This document shows positions 45,348 to 60,300 of a stretch of 64,000 nt of DNA, piece after piece. Numbering within the stretch: position 1 is the stretch's first letter; every line of letters starts with the position of its first letter. The translations under genes and the position numbers were made by a program. The notes beneath the pieces are model-generated. The model saw nothing but the letters and a program-made list of their open reading frames with translations. It did no database searches and was not told where the DNA came from. The DNA is from Bacteroidales bacterium (lineage in GTDB: Bacteria > Bacteroidota > Bacteroidia > Bacteroidales > GCA-2748055), in the NCBI GenBank assembly GCA_021740585.1, contig JAIOZM010000009.1, forward strand, positions 1 through 64,000. Reading direction: 5' to 3'.

Positions 45348-48300
45348 CTAGTGCAGCAAGGTTACATCGCCTTCTTCCACAAAGTTCTTGCCGTTGGTAT
45401 ACTTACCTTTTACTTTCCAGATGTAAACCCCTTGTTTTGCGAGTCGTTCTTTAATATAGCCATCCCAGCCATAGTTTACTTCCGAGCTGTGGAATACCAT
45501 TTCACCCCAGCGATTGTATATATACAAGTCGTACTCGAGAACCTGATCGATAACCCCAGGGAAGAAAACGGTATTTACCGTGGCAGGATTGTCAGGATCA
45601 TAGTATCCACCTGTAGAACCGTTAGGATTCGGACGGAAGACATTCGGGAACTGTAAGGCTCCTGCCGGACTAACATATACGGCTGCTACTTTAATTATAG
45701 TATCCTTACAAGTTGGATTAGAACCTATACCTATAAGCATTACATCTTTCGAACCCACATATTCATACACATGGCTTGGTTCAAATTCTACGGATGTATT
45801 TTGAGAAGATTCTTCATTCGACGGATCTGTTGGTTCCTCATTGTAATCTCCAAAGTTCCACAGATAACTAACGGCATCTGAAGAATAATTAAAGAACTTA
45901 ACCGGTTTATCGTTTACATAAACGGAGTCTGGCGCATTGTTGAAGAATAAATTCGGCGATGCCCAAATCTCAATGTTTTGTTTTGAAGTGTGAGAGCCAC
46001 CCGGACCTGAAACCGTTAAAGTAACAGCATAAGTGCCTGCTTCAAAATAGGTGTAGAAAGGATCTTTTTTGGTAGATATACTTCCATCTCCGAAGTCCCA
46101 GATATAACTATTGGCATAAAGTGAAGTATTTTCAAACTGAACCAAAAGAGGAGTACAACCAGAAGCCGGTAAATTAAAGTTTGCAATTGGCGGTGTCGGA
46201 TTAATAATCACCGATTGTCTGATACTGTCAATACAATCCCCATATAATACCTTTTGCGTTATTGTATAGGTTCCCGGTGCTGCATAGGTATGTGTTGGAG
46301 CTGCCAGAGTAGAAGAATTACCATCACCGAACTCATATAAATAGCTCCAGGTTCCCGGTGAGCTCACAAGATTTGTGATATTCACGGTAGCGCTTGGATA
46401 GGTCTGTAATATAGGTGTTACGGTGAAATTTGGTTGTGGAATAGGATTCACCACAATATCTTCTGATTCTGTTGCCACACATCCGTAATACGATTTCGTT
46501 GTAAGCGAAATAGTATAGGTTTTCGCTGCCGTAGTAGTATTCAGGAAGGTATGTATAACAAAATATCCTCCATCTGAATCCTGTACCCCATCGCCAAAGT
46601 CCCAGCTATATTGAGAAGCCCCCGGTCTGCCCGTCATTTGGGCGGTAACCGGCTGACAAGCTTCTGTTGGATCGAGATTAAAACTTGCATCCACTTTAGG
46701 ATAAACGGTAACAATCTGATTGGCTGTATCACGACAAATATTGACTGAAGTGGCTACCAATTCAATGTTAAAGTACCTCACGGTTGGATCAAAATTATCA
46801 AAGTCATGAACCGCATGTGTCGTGGTTTCTTTTGCGCCACCATCGTCGAAGTTCCACTCATAGCCAACAGCACCCGTTGAGCTGTTTGTAAAGTTGACCG
46901 TCAGATCTCCACAAGTTGGTATAGCATCAGAGGTAAACTGAGCGTTTGGTCTGTCGTTTTCGATAGTTGCACTGGCACTTCCCTTACAGTTTTTACTGTC
47001 TGTTACCGTATAAACCAGATTGAAAGTACCATCAATAAGAGTGTTAAACACTACTTGTTCACTTGTCTTAGTGTAAAGTGGATTAACATCTCCCGTCCAG
47101 ATATGATTGGTATAAGCACCTGTTCCTCCGCTTGCATTTCCATCCAGATTAAGATCTGAACCACCGCAAACCAATGGGAATGTACCATCTCCAATAATAT
47201 TTGCCGTTGGATTCGGATTCACTTTAAGCGTTGCCGCAGCCGACTTAACCGCAGTACAGGCATTGAAAACTGAAAGCCTGTATTGCTTGCTTGGCACGCT
47301 GACCGGTGCATTAACAATGCTCAGAGTGGCTGTTTTCACATCCAGATATGTGCCTCCTTCAATAAGTGCATTCCATGTTGCTCCATTATCTGCGCTTTCT
47401 TCCCACTGGAACTCAATATTTGATCCTGTGGCACCAGATATAAAGGCTGTATTTGCACCTTCACAAATTTCAGAGTTAGACGGATTTGGATTAATCACCG
47501 GATTCTTGTTTACTATCAGAAGGGCTTCCGAAGAATTTACCGGAGGATTACAACTTCCGCTAACTTTTACTTTAAAACGATATCCATTGAAAGTAGCCCC
47601 AATATCTGTTACACTCAGCACATTGGTTTTAGTCCCGCTGTAACTCGAGTTTTCTGTAAGATTTGAGAAGGCTCCTCCGGTACTATATTGCCATTGGTAA
47701 GTTAAATCCGATCCTTCTGTTACAACCGTAAATATTGCGACTCCATTTTCACAAATGGTTGTTGTAGCCGCCGGCTGTGTAATAATTACCGGACTTGTTT
47801 TCACAATTAGTTCCGCAGCATCTGTAAATAATGGTGAACCACAGATTCCACTTACTATTGCTCTGTATTTATTCCCGCTGAAATCTCTTTCCACTCCAAA
47901 TATGCTCATAACCGGTGTTGCTGTTCCAATATAATCAGCAGTATCCTGTAAATCCTGCCATGCACCGGCCGGTCTTTGCTGCTGCCAGATGTAACTCAAT
48001 CCTGCTCCTTTCATATTCACAGCAAAACTTACATTTCCGTATTCACAAATAGTATCAGGCTGTGGTTGGTCAATAACTTCAGGACCAGTGTTTATAGTAA
48101 GCAGGGCGATATTGGAGATAGTGTAAGGATTGCAATTACCCACTACCCTTACCCTGTAACGATAACCGTTAAAGCGGCGACCGAGGGAGGCGATATTCAG
48201 TTTATTGCTTGCCGATCCGGTGTAAACCGATGTATCCGCAAGATCCTTATATCCCGTTCCCATATCTACCTGCCAGAAATAATTGATGTTTGCACCTGTT

Positions 48301-51300
48301 GCCAGAACCTCGAAGCTTGTAGAGACTCCCTCGCAAACTGTAACATCCTCGGGATCTGTCCATATTTCCGGGGCACTGTAAACCGTTAATGTTGCAGGAT
48401 CTGAGGTTACCGGACTTGTACATGTTCCCGAAACAACCGCATGGTATTCATAACCAGTCATTATTGAATCGACCGAGAATACTTTAAGAATCCTTGTATT
48501 CGCCCCAGTATATTTTCCACCATCAAAAATTGGTTCAAATCCAAGACCTTCACCCTTATCTACCTCCCATTGAATCATTGCTCCGTCGGTATCGCCGGTA
48601 AGAATGCTGAATGCTGCACTTCCCAGTTCACAAACAGCTGAATCTTCAGGTTGTAGCGTAATCTCCGGCCTTCTGTTAACCATCAGCATCACCTGATCGC
48701 TGGTTGCGGAACTACCACACTTTCCGCTTACTTCAGCGTAGTACCTGTAATTGTCATGACTATAAGGTACGTTGGTTAGCGTAAGCGTATTTGTATTGAA
48801 TCCGGTATGAACACCATCTGCAGAAACCACATCCCAGGTGCTACCATCGTAATAATGCCAAATAACTGTTGGAAGGGTGGTTACACCGGTTGCTATGGTA
48901 AAGCTGGTATCTGAATTCTCACAAATAAGAGCTGCCAGAGGTTGCAATGTAATCTCAGGATTTTCTTCAATGCTTAATGTTACACTGTCGGAAATAACCT
49001 GAGGTGTACAGAAACCACCCAGTAATACCCGGTATGCATATTCGTGCATTGAGGAATTCGGACTGTTTATGTTTAATGTAGCTGTATTGGCTCCACTGTA
49101 ATTTGCTCCAATTGTGTTCTGCCACATCGTTCCATTGTGATATTGCCATTGGTAATTCGGAATATAAGTCTGACCTGCATCAACCGTAAAGCTTGTTGGA
49201 ACCGATTCGCAAGTGGTTGCGCTTACCGGCTCAGTTAAAATGGTCGGCCTTATCCTTACATTTAATGCAACCTCATAACTTGTATCTGCTGGTGTACATT
49301 GTCCCGATACAATTCCCCGGAACAAATAGCTATCCATACTTGCAGGAACATTTGTGAGCACCAGGGTATTTGTATTACCATTTGTAAATACTCCTCCGGT
49401 AGCTGTTTGCCAAATCGAATTATTATAGTATTCCCATTTGTAAATAACTCCGGTGGTTACTCCTGCATTCAATGAGAAACTTGCATTTTCGTTTTCACAA
49501 ATTTCTACCTCTACCGGTTGACTTAGAATTTCAGGACGCTCATAAACGGTCAATACCGCTGTATCAGAAATTTGAGCAGGTGAACAGGTTCCGCTAACAA
49601 CCACTCTGTATTGAGATCCGTTGAGCGAAGAATTGGTTCCATTGATAAACAATGTATCGCTGGAAGTACCCTGATAAATACCTGCTGAAGGTGTTACCCA
49701 GGAGCTTCCGTTATAGGTCTGCCAGTTATAAGTAACATTAGTGGTTACTCCCGCATCTACAAAGAAAAATACGGTATCTTGCTCACATACAGCATCATCC
49801 TGAGGATGAGTGTCGATTTGTGGTTTTTCATTTACGGTTAAGTCAACCTCAACGGAAGGAACCGGAACCGGACATTTCCCGGCAACGTTCAATCTGAATT
49901 TGTAGTTATTGTAAGTTGAAGGAACCGAAGTGATAACCAGTGAATCGTTGGTATCATCACTGACACCTCCTAAACCTGAAGCATTAGCCCAGACAGAGCC
50001 GTTATAATACTCCCACTGATAAGTCGGAATGGTAGTTTGACCCGCATCCACCACAAATATTACATCGCTGTCTTCACAAATGGTTCTGCTCATTGGCTCC
50101 TGAATAATTTCAGGATGCTCGTCAACAATAAGTCTGACCGTTTCGGAAGTCACCGGAGGAGTACAGTCGCCCGATATAACCACGCGGTACTGATATCCAT
50201 TGTATGCCGAAGAAGCCGATACAACCGTCAGATTATCTGTATCAACACCGGTATAAGCTCCATCTGTTGTCAGCAATTTCTCCCACATTCCGGTTTTATT
50301 CACATACCATGCCCGTATAACTCCGGTAGTAATTCCGGAATTTACGCTGAAGTGTGCTGGTGCATCTTCACAAACAGTGTCGTTTACAGGTTGAGTAAGA
50401 ATTTCGGGAATATCCTTAACGGTTAATCCTACTTCCGCTGAAATTTCTGTTTCCGGACAAATTCCTCCTACAATAACTCTGTAAGTATATCCATCATAGC
50501 TTGAAGGAACACTTGATAAAAGAAGTGTTGAGGTTCCGGTACCTGAATATACGGCCGAATCAATCCCAATATCACTGAATCCTGTTCCCATATCCACCTG
50601 CCATACATAGCTTGGGAAGCTTGTTACTCCGGCATTCACCGTAAAGAATGTATTATTTTCTTCGCATATTTCCTTGGCAACAGGCTGAACCTTAATTTCA
50701 GCTTTTTCATTAATGTAGAGAGTTGCTGCTGTTGAAGTTTGTGTAGGAGTACAACTTCCGCTTACCCGCACACGGTAACGGTATCCGTCGAACCTACTGG
50801 TTGGATTAAGAACATTCAATACTGCCTGATCAAATCCGCTGTAAACCAGTGCGCTATCGATTCCGATATTATTAAATCCAAGACCCTGATCGACCTGCCA
50901 CTGATATATGGCGCCGTCGGTAACACCCGCATTCACAACAAATGTTACGGGCTCTGTTTCACACACGGTGGTGTCCTCAGGATGCTCGAGTATTTCAGGT
51001 CTTTCTCTTACAGTAAGCAGAGCGTCATCACTTTCAACAGGAACAGGACATATTCCTGAAACTACGGCCTGATAAACCATGCCGTTATAGTTTGAAGGAA
51101 CACTTAGCAGTCGAAGAATAGCAGCATTTGCTCCATTATAAATTGCTGTATCTTCAAGATCTGCCCAATTGGTTCCTCCATCGGTGCTGAGTTGCCATTG
51201 GTACTGAACATTGCTGGTTACACCTCCGTTAACCGTAAAGAACGGACTTTCACCTTCACAAATATCAAGGTCAACAGGTTGAAGGGTAATTTCAGGTTGC

Positions 51301-54300
51301 TCCTGAACATAAAGTGTTGCCGTTGCGGAGGTAACAGGATTTGGACAATCTCCGCTAATAATTACGCGGAAATCATAATCGTCGAATCGTGAGCTTGCGC
51401 TTAATACATTGAGTGTTTCCAGGTTGTAACCACTATAGAAAGCAGCGCTGTCGACGGTGATGTTCCCGAAACCGGAACCCGCATCAACCTGCCATTGGTA
51501 GGCTGCATTGGTTGTATTTCCTGCGTCAACATCAAAATGAACTGCATTGTCTTCACAAACGGTTGTGTCAACCGGTTGAGAATCAATTTCAGGTCTTTCG
51601 TCAACCGATAAGGTAGCAGGATTTGATGTTGCGAATGCACCGCAATCTCCGGTAATAATTACCTGATACTGATGTCCATTAAATCGGCTGGAAGCAGAGG
51701 CGATCATAAGAGTATCGTTAAACGCACCCGAATATACAGCTGTGTCGGCCAGGTCGTCCCATGTTGCGCCATTATCAATGCTAAGCTGCCACTGATAGGT
51801 TGGATTCGTGGTAATACCTGCATTCACACCAAATCCGGTGGATGAGTTCTCGCATACCAACTGATCGAAAGGATCACGAGGGCTGATAGGTTCGTACTTA
51901 ATTAAGAGCTGAACGGTGTCGGAATAAGCAAATTCAGGACAAGTACCACCTACTTTCACTCTGTAATAGTATCCATCGTAAGTTGGATTTGCTGAGTTAA
52001 TAAGCATTGTCGCCTGAGTGAAATCGGCGTGTCCGATCAGTGAACCGTCAACATCAGCAAATGCATTCGCCAGATTGTCGGTATATTCCCACTGATACGT
52101 AAGTCCGTCGCCGGTAGCAGCTACGGTGAAGCTTGTATTGGTTGACTCGCAGACTTCAGAAGTGATTGGCTGCGAAGTAATTTCCACCGTATCACGAACT
52201 ATGATGGATGCGGTTCCGCTAAGATTACCGGAGGCGAAATTCGATGTGCATCCGTTGGCATCGGTTACACTTACCAGATTATAGGTAGTGTTTACCAGAG
52301 GACTAACATTTGTTACTCCCGGAGATGCAAGGAAGTTAAGCGTTCCTACTCCATTATCGATGGTAACATCATAATCTGCTGTTCCTGTGGTGATGGTTAT
52401 TGTTAATGGTGTAGCGTCGCCCGGACAAATGGTATTGTCGCCGCTTAGAACAGCAACAGGCAACGGATCGACCGTGATAATTATTTCTGCTGAAGTTGCG
52501 CTACAGCTATTTCCGTTTAGCGTGCTTGTTACCACTCTTCTGTACCTTGTTGTTTGGGTAAGAACCGGTGGTGAATAAACGGCTGAAATCGCGCCGATAA
52601 CAGTGTTGTATGTTATTCCGTCAGTACTGTTTTCCCAGATATATGTTAGCGAGCCAGATCCTGTAGCCGATAAAACATCGGTTAAGGAGGCCGGGCTTGT
52701 ACCGTAACAAATCGTCTGGGCTGTACCAATGGTTCCTGAAGTCACATCATTAACAGTAACCGTTAACACGTTGGAAATTGCTTCGCAAGGAACACCATTA
52801 TAAGTGCTAATCGTAATCCTTCTGAAATCGGTTGTTACTGCAAGTGGATCCGGATCGTAGGCTACAACATCACTTCCTGCAATTGCAGCAAAAGCGTTCA
52901 CGCCTGTTCTCGATTCCCATCTATAACTAATGGTTCCCGGACCGGTACCTGCCAGCAGACTGCTGAAGATAACAGGATCGCCACCATTACAAATGGTTTG
53001 GTTTCCGCTAATATTTCCCGGATCTACATTGTTGAGGAATACTGTAAGAGTATTGCTTTCTGCCGAACATGATTTTCCATTTAATAAACTGCTTGCAATA
53101 CGCTTATAATAGGTTGTTTGAACCACGGCCGGCGGATCATAAGTAGCTGATGTGGCTCCTATAATATTTACAAAGCTCAGGTTATCCAGACTCGACTGCC
53201 ACTGATAGCTGATGGCTCCGCTTCCGGTTCCCGGAGTTGTGCTGGTAAAGGCCAGTGGATCGTCTGATGAACATACCGTTTGCGTTCCGGCAATAACTCC
53301 AGCGTCAACATCATTAACTGTTACGGTAAGAACATTGGAGATGGCCTCACAAGAAACCCCATTCAATGTACTAATGGCAACTCTTTGGAAGTAAGTTGTT
53401 GCAGCAAGAACTCCATGATCGTAAGTGGCTGCTGTTCCTCCGGTTGAAGTCCATGTCGCGTTATCCGGACTCGATTCCCAACGGTAGGTTACGGCGCCGG
53501 TTCCTGTTCCCAAAACAACGTTGCCAAAGGCAGCAGGATCGTCGCCGCTGCAGATGGTCTGGTCGGCAGATATGCTACCGGCAGATACATTATTTACAGT
53601 GACTGTAATTATATTTGAAGTAGCGGAACAAGCCACAAAGTTTAATGTGGAAGTATGAATTCTTCGGTAGTATGTTGTTTGAAGAATTCCGCCCGGCGGA
53701 TCGTAGGTCGGAGTATTGGCTCCAACAATAGTGTTGTAGGTTATACCGTTTATACTCGACTCCCATGCCCAGCCCGAAACACCACCCGAGGTGGTTCCGT
53801 CATCACTGCTGCCGATTACTCCCGGATCGCCACCACTGCAGATGGTCTGATCGTTGGTAATGGTTCCGGCGGTGAGATCGTTTACTTCAATCATTACTGA
53901 AGCAGTATAATCGGAGCAGGTTACAAAATTCAAAGTAGAAAGAATTTGTCTGCGGAAATACGTTGTTACTGCTTGTGCTGGTGGATCGTAGGTGCTGAAG
54001 TTTGCTCCCCCAATATTAAAGAAGTTAACATCATCCACGCTGCTCTGCCACTGGTATCCGATTACTCCTGCTACGGTACCGTCATCAAGACTGGTAAGCG
54101 GCAAAGGATCATCACCGCTGCAAATGGTAGCATCGGAGCCAATCGTTCCGGCTGAAGCGCTGTTGTATGTAATTTCGATGATATTGCTTTCATTCGAGCA
54201 AGTTTTTCCATTCAATAAACTATAAGCTACTCGTTTATAGTAAACCGTTTCTGTTGGAACCGGTGGATCATAAGTAAGTGCGTTAACACCCAATGATGTC

Positions 54301-57300
54301 CATCCAATCAGATCTGTGCTCACTTCCCAGTCGTACGTTACTGCTCCTGCTCCTACAGGATTAACAGAACTGGTAATGATGGCCGGATCTGTTCCATCAC
54401 AAACCGTCTGATTGCCTGCAATTGTTCCTCCGCTTATGGTGTTAACGGTTACGATAACAGCATCGTTAACAGGAGCACATCCTGAAATTGCATCCGTAAC
54501 TATGAGTGTGTAGGTTCTGGTGCTTGCCGGTGTGGCAACCGGATGCTCAGCAACTGCATCATCCAATGAGAAGGAAGGATTCCATGAATAGGTATAAGTA
54601 CCCGAGCCGCCCGTGGCGCTTGCTCCGGCAGAGGCAACTTCACCACCCAGAGTTACCGGTTCGCCCGAACATATAGTGGTTGCGTCTCCGGCGTAAGCAA
54701 CAGGTATAGAATATACATGAATATCTAATGTCTGTGCATCACCTGAACAACTATAAGGTGCCGGGGTGAATTCCTGAACGCTGACGGTATAATCCCCCGC
54801 ATTCGGAAAACTTAGCACTACCCAATTGGTTGTGCCTCCATTCGAAATTGTTACTCCCGGAGGTATGGTCCAGCTGTAGGTATTGCCCACATTATTCGGT
54901 ACTTCATAATATTGTCCGGCAGTGCCAATACACATGGCTGTTTTCCCTCCTCCTGAAATTGGCGGAGTATCGGGACGACTGATTATTGAAATGTCTTTTT
55001 CATCCCAGTCGGCCTGAACCGGTCCGGCATCATCCGGATCGTTGGTGGTAAGTCTGAAGGTCAGGGTTGCCGTATTGTTTGGCAGAGCCAGATCGCCCGC
55101 ATCCACATTATACACCTGGGTTACCGTACGGAAATCGTCGGTAGTATCGGCCGGTGTTCCGTTATCATCTTCTGCTCCGATTAAAGGAAGTTCAAAACGA
55201 ACGCCGCTGCCGGCCACTGCAGGAAGACTCCAGCTACCTGAAGTTGCAGATCCGCTGATTTCTCCAACCAGAGTTATTTTCATATCGGTAGGCTCACATA
55301 TTGTTTCGTTATCCAATGCGTCGGCTACCGGGTTTTCACCAATACCCACATAAATTTCAGCATATTCAGGTCCGCAAGAGGTACCCGGATCATCGGAAGT
55401 GAGTCTCAAAGTAACTCCTCCGGCCAGTTCCTGTGCAGCGGTTGGGGTGAATGTTATATTATTGGTGGTATTATTTGGGGTGAATGTTCCTCCTGTATTC
55501 GGACCAATTTCTGTCCATGTTCCGGTAGTAACAGTTGCGGAAGCTCCTGAAATAGTAGCCGTCAGACTGCCGCTTGTACCCTGAGCGATAAATATGGAAG
55601 GCGATTCATGAATTTGAACATAAACGGCTTCGTCGATTCCTACGTCTATATCATTAAATACCCTTGGACAAGTTTCATTTACTATGGGAACATTGGTAAT
55701 CAGTCTCAGCTGAATATTTCCGTCATCAATATCTGTATAAGCAGGAACATATTCTACCGAAACGGTATTAAGAGCTGTTGTTTCATTTTGGAGAGTTCCG
55801 TCACCATCAAGTATACTCCAGGCAGCAGAACCGGCGCCACCTCCAAATGTTCCGGAGATATTAATCAAAGCAAGTGAGCTGTCGCGACAAACATCGAAGT
55901 CGGCCACGGTAGCAGCAGTATGTTGCTGGTAGAAGGTAATTACCACATCGTCGAAAGAGGAACAAACTATGGTTGGGAAGTTTCCGTTCTCCAGAGTCCA
56001 GCGGAAAGTATAGGTACCATAGGCACTTACTACAGGCTGCGCGTTATAGTCTGCGGCCGTTGTACCGCCGTTATATGAGCTTATTGCACCAGGATTGACA
56101 CCCGTAAGTGTCCATCTCCCGCGACCTACCACGGGATCGTTTCCTGCCAGAGTGGTAGTAAGCAAATTACAAGCTACATGTTGATCGGTGCCTGCATCTG
56201 CTTTGGGTTGAAGATCTATTATGGTTTCATCAAAGGTTGAACAACTGCCGTTGGTAATGGTCCAGCGGAAAGTGTATCTTCCCGGATTGTTAACCGTAAC
56301 GGAAATATCAGGATTAGTTGCACCTGCGCCCCAGCTGCTAACCACGCCATCGCTGCTGCTTACGGTCCATAATCCGGATCCTACAGTTGGGGTATTGGCA
56401 TCTAAGTCGACGCTAAGTATTTCGCATATATATTGATTCGGACCAGCATTGGCTTGTTCAGCAAAATTAATAATTACCTGATCAAATGAAGAACAAGTTC
56501 CTCCTGTAGGATTGGTTAAAGTCCAGCGTAATGTATATGATCCATATCTATTAACACTGATATTTGTCGTCGGACTGGTATTATTAATAAAACTTACAAT
56601 ACCTCCTGCAGGTTGGGAATCTACTGTCCATAATCCTGATCCGTGCGATGGCGTATTACCGGCAAGAACCGTTGCCAGAGTACCGCAAATAAATTGTGCA
56701 GGGCCTGCTTCGGCTGCTTCTGTATAGGCAATAACCACATCCTCAAAACTGGAGCAGGTAGCTCCGGTTGGATTGGTGAGAGTCCATCGTAAAGTATACG
56801 AACCATATCTGTTTACTGTGGCCGTTGATGTCGCACTGGCACTATTGCTGAAAGTGAGTGTGCTTCCGACTGGCTGGGAGACTATAGACCACAAGCCACT
56901 GCCATGGGAAGGAGTATTTCCTGCTAAAGTTGCAGCGTTCAGACTACTACAGAATGCCTGATCGGGTCCCGCTGTGGCGGTTTCGGTATACGCAATAACT
57001 ACATCATCGAAGGAAGAACATGTTCCTCCGGTTGGATTGGTAAGAGTCCAGCGTAAAGTATACGAACCATATCTGTTTACCGTGGCTGTGGAGGTCGGAC
57101 TGGCACTGTTGCTGAAAGTGAGGGTGCTTCCCACAGGTTGGGAGACAATAGACCACAGTCCACTTCCATGTGAAGGGGTGTTTCCTGCCAGGGTGGCTAC
57201 GGTGAGCGCACCGCAGAATCCCTGGTCGCTGCCTGCATTGGCATTCTGAGTATAAGCGATTACCACATCGTCGAAGGAAGAACATGTTGCTCCGGTTGGA

Positions 57301-60300
57301 TTGCTGAGAGTCCAGCGTAAAGTATAGGAACCATAGCGGTTTACTGTGGCTGTGGAGGTTGGACTGGCATTATTGCTGAAGTTAAGAGTACTTCCGACCG
57401 GCTGGGATATGATAGTCCACTGACCCGTTCCGTGTGAAGGAGCGTTTCCTGCCAGGGTGGCTATGGTAAGAGCACTGCAAAAACCCTCATCGGAACCTGC
57501 ATTTGCCTGTTCGGTAAAGGCTATAACCACTTCATCGGTACTTGAGCAAGTAAGCCCTGTTGGATTGGTAAGTTCCCATTCCAGAGTATATTCACCATAA
57601 CGATCAACAGTGAGGCTGGATGTCGGACTCGTACTGGCTCCCAGAGTTGCGGTACTACCTACAGGACTTGCTGTTACGGTCCACTGACCGCTTCCGTGAG
57701 AAGGAGTATTTCCCGCAAGATTTAAGGCGTTCAGGTTTCCGCAAACACCCACGTCGTTGCCGGCGTTGGCAGTTTCGGTAAATGCAATAACCACATCGTC
57801 GAAGGTGGAGCAGGTACCGTTGGTAATGGTCCAGCGTAATGTATAAGATCCATATAAGGTGGCAGTTGCGGCGGTATTATAAAGATTTCCATTGGTGAAG
57901 GATATGGTTCCCGGTCCCGACTGCATGGTCCAGGTACCTGTTCCAATGGTAGGATTGTTTCCTGCCAGAGTAAATCCAAGCGCTCCACAAATTCCCTGAT
58001 CGTTGCCTGCATTGGCTGGTTCAGCAAAATGAAGATTTACTTCATCCTGACTCGAGCATATCACGCCATTTACCTCTGTCCAGCGAAGAATATAATCCCC
58101 ATATCTGTCGACATTAATGGTAGAAGTGGCACTGGCGGCATTGCCAAATCCCACTGTAGCACCGGCAGGATTTGAAACCACGGTCCATGTACCGGTTCCA
58201 ACACTTGCTGTGGCAGCCAGAGTATAATCGGCGGCGCCTGAAATGTCGGCACAAATAAAATCTTCCGAACCCGCATCAGCTACCGGAACTTCAAAAACGT
58301 TTACATTATAATTTGGTGTAGTGAAACTACAACCGTTCTCATCTTCAACATAATAATTAAGAGAATAAACAGCGCTGCCTGTAACAGCAGGAACCGTCAT
58401 GGTTGCTGTGGTAGGATCACCATTAGCAGTAAGAGTCCATACTCCTCCGGTTACTTTTGTCCAGGTATTTACCGGATAAACCCCGGTTCCCCCTGTAGGC
58501 TGACCGTCGAGGACCAAACCAATACCTTCACAAACGGAGGCGTCGGAGGTAATGGTAGCTGTTACAGTAGAAACATCAACAATAATGGTATCTGCATCGC
58601 TACATCCATTTACATCGGTAACGGTATAAATCATGGTGTAAGTACCTGTGGAAAGACTGGCATCACCATTGGTGTTAAAACTGGTTACCGGATTGTTTGT
58701 AGTTGAAAGCAAGGCTGTAAGTTGAGGTCCGGTAAGCGGTAGGGCTCCATAAAGACCCGACCACACACGACTTTCCCCACCTCCGGAATTTGAGAGATCT
58801 TCCACAGCGGTAAGAATACGGGCATTGTTTTCACATACCCCAACCAAGCTTGCTGCTATGTTAATAACCGGACCGGTAACATTAATCGTTGTAGCATCTG
58901 TAGCCGTACATCCATAATTATCTGTTACGGTATAAGTGAGATTGAATGCCCCAGGAATTGAGGAATTAAAAACTACATCATCCACATCGTCAGCATCGAG
59001 AGGGGTAGTATCTCCCGTCCACAAATAATCGGTAATAGCACGTGTTCCTGCGACTGCATTTCCGTTCAAATTAAGATTGGTGTTGAGACAAAGTGGTGTA
59101 GGTCCGGCCGGTGCGATATTCACGGCAGGAAGAGCCAAAACCGTAACGTCCACAAAATCGGTTGCAGAGCAGCTGCCACCGGCTGTTGGGGAAAAGTCGT
59201 CGGTTAGCGTTACTGTATATCTAATGGTACCCGTGGTATTGGGTGTGATGGTAGGAGAAGCTCCCAGGGCAGATTGTCCGTTATCGCCACTCCAGGAGTA
59301 TACATATCCGGTTCCGGTTCCGGGGTTTACTATGGAGGCAGATAAATTGACGGATTCTCCAGAACAAATAATCATATCGTTATTTACCCCACTGGTCTCA
59401 GTAGCAGAAGCTGTAACGCTAAGAGCATTATTCACCACTATGGTTTGGGTGGTTGACTGATCTTCAGGACAAGCGCCGTTAACAATGGCCACCCGGTACA
59501 CATGATCGCCCGGAGTGGTAGTAGCAGGAGGATTATAAGATGCAGCTGTTGCTCCACCCACGGTATTCCAGCCACCGCCGTCGATATTAACATCCCATCT
59601 GATTATGGTTCCGTTATATGAACCGCCGGTAAGAGTAAGAGCGGTTGGATCTCCCCCGTTACAAACATCATTGGCTCCGGTAAGTGTTCCACCCAGAGAA
59701 GCTTCATCGACGGTAATGGTTGCCACAGCAGAGTTAAGGGTGAGACATTCCCCACTGGTAACAATAGCACGATATTCGTAAGTACCTGCAAGAAGAGCCC
59801 CGCTGGTATAGGTAGCTGAGGTATTCCCAATAGATGTCCATGCACCAAATACCCCGGCCAGCGGCCTGTATCGGTATTCCCAGTCGTCGATACCGCCGAC
59901 GTGTCCGGCAAGAGTGAGAAGACCGGAATTTGAGCCTGCACAAACAGTGCGGTTAGGAGTTACGGCGCCGGCAACGGTGGTGGGGTCGACTATGGTGGTA
60001 ACCATATTCCCCCACAATTCCAAACAGCTGCCGCTTTGCACCCTTGCCTGGTAATCCCAGGTACCCGCCTGTGCTGGTGTATAGGTTCTGGTATTTGCAC
60101 CAGAGGCAGAGACTGTCCATGTGCCGCCATTCCTTCTTGATCGGTAGGCCTCAATGGTACCCACATATCCGCTAAGGGTTAGATTCACGCTATTACCCAG
60201 ACAGATACGATCCTGTCCCGCAGCATAAGCAAGCGTACCCGTATTGGTCTCCGGATCGACACGCACAGTAATATCAAAGCTGGATCCCACGCAACCTGTA

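Noticed and set aside
45351-45656. Plus-strand ORF of 101 codons opposite the sorting domain of the giant protein
   Set aside because: Shadow of the coding strand, no promoter or domain.
47221-58285. Phage or integrated element
   Set aside because: The repeats are protein modules in a single long reading frame with a signal peptide and sorting domain; no integrase, IS or att site was seen.
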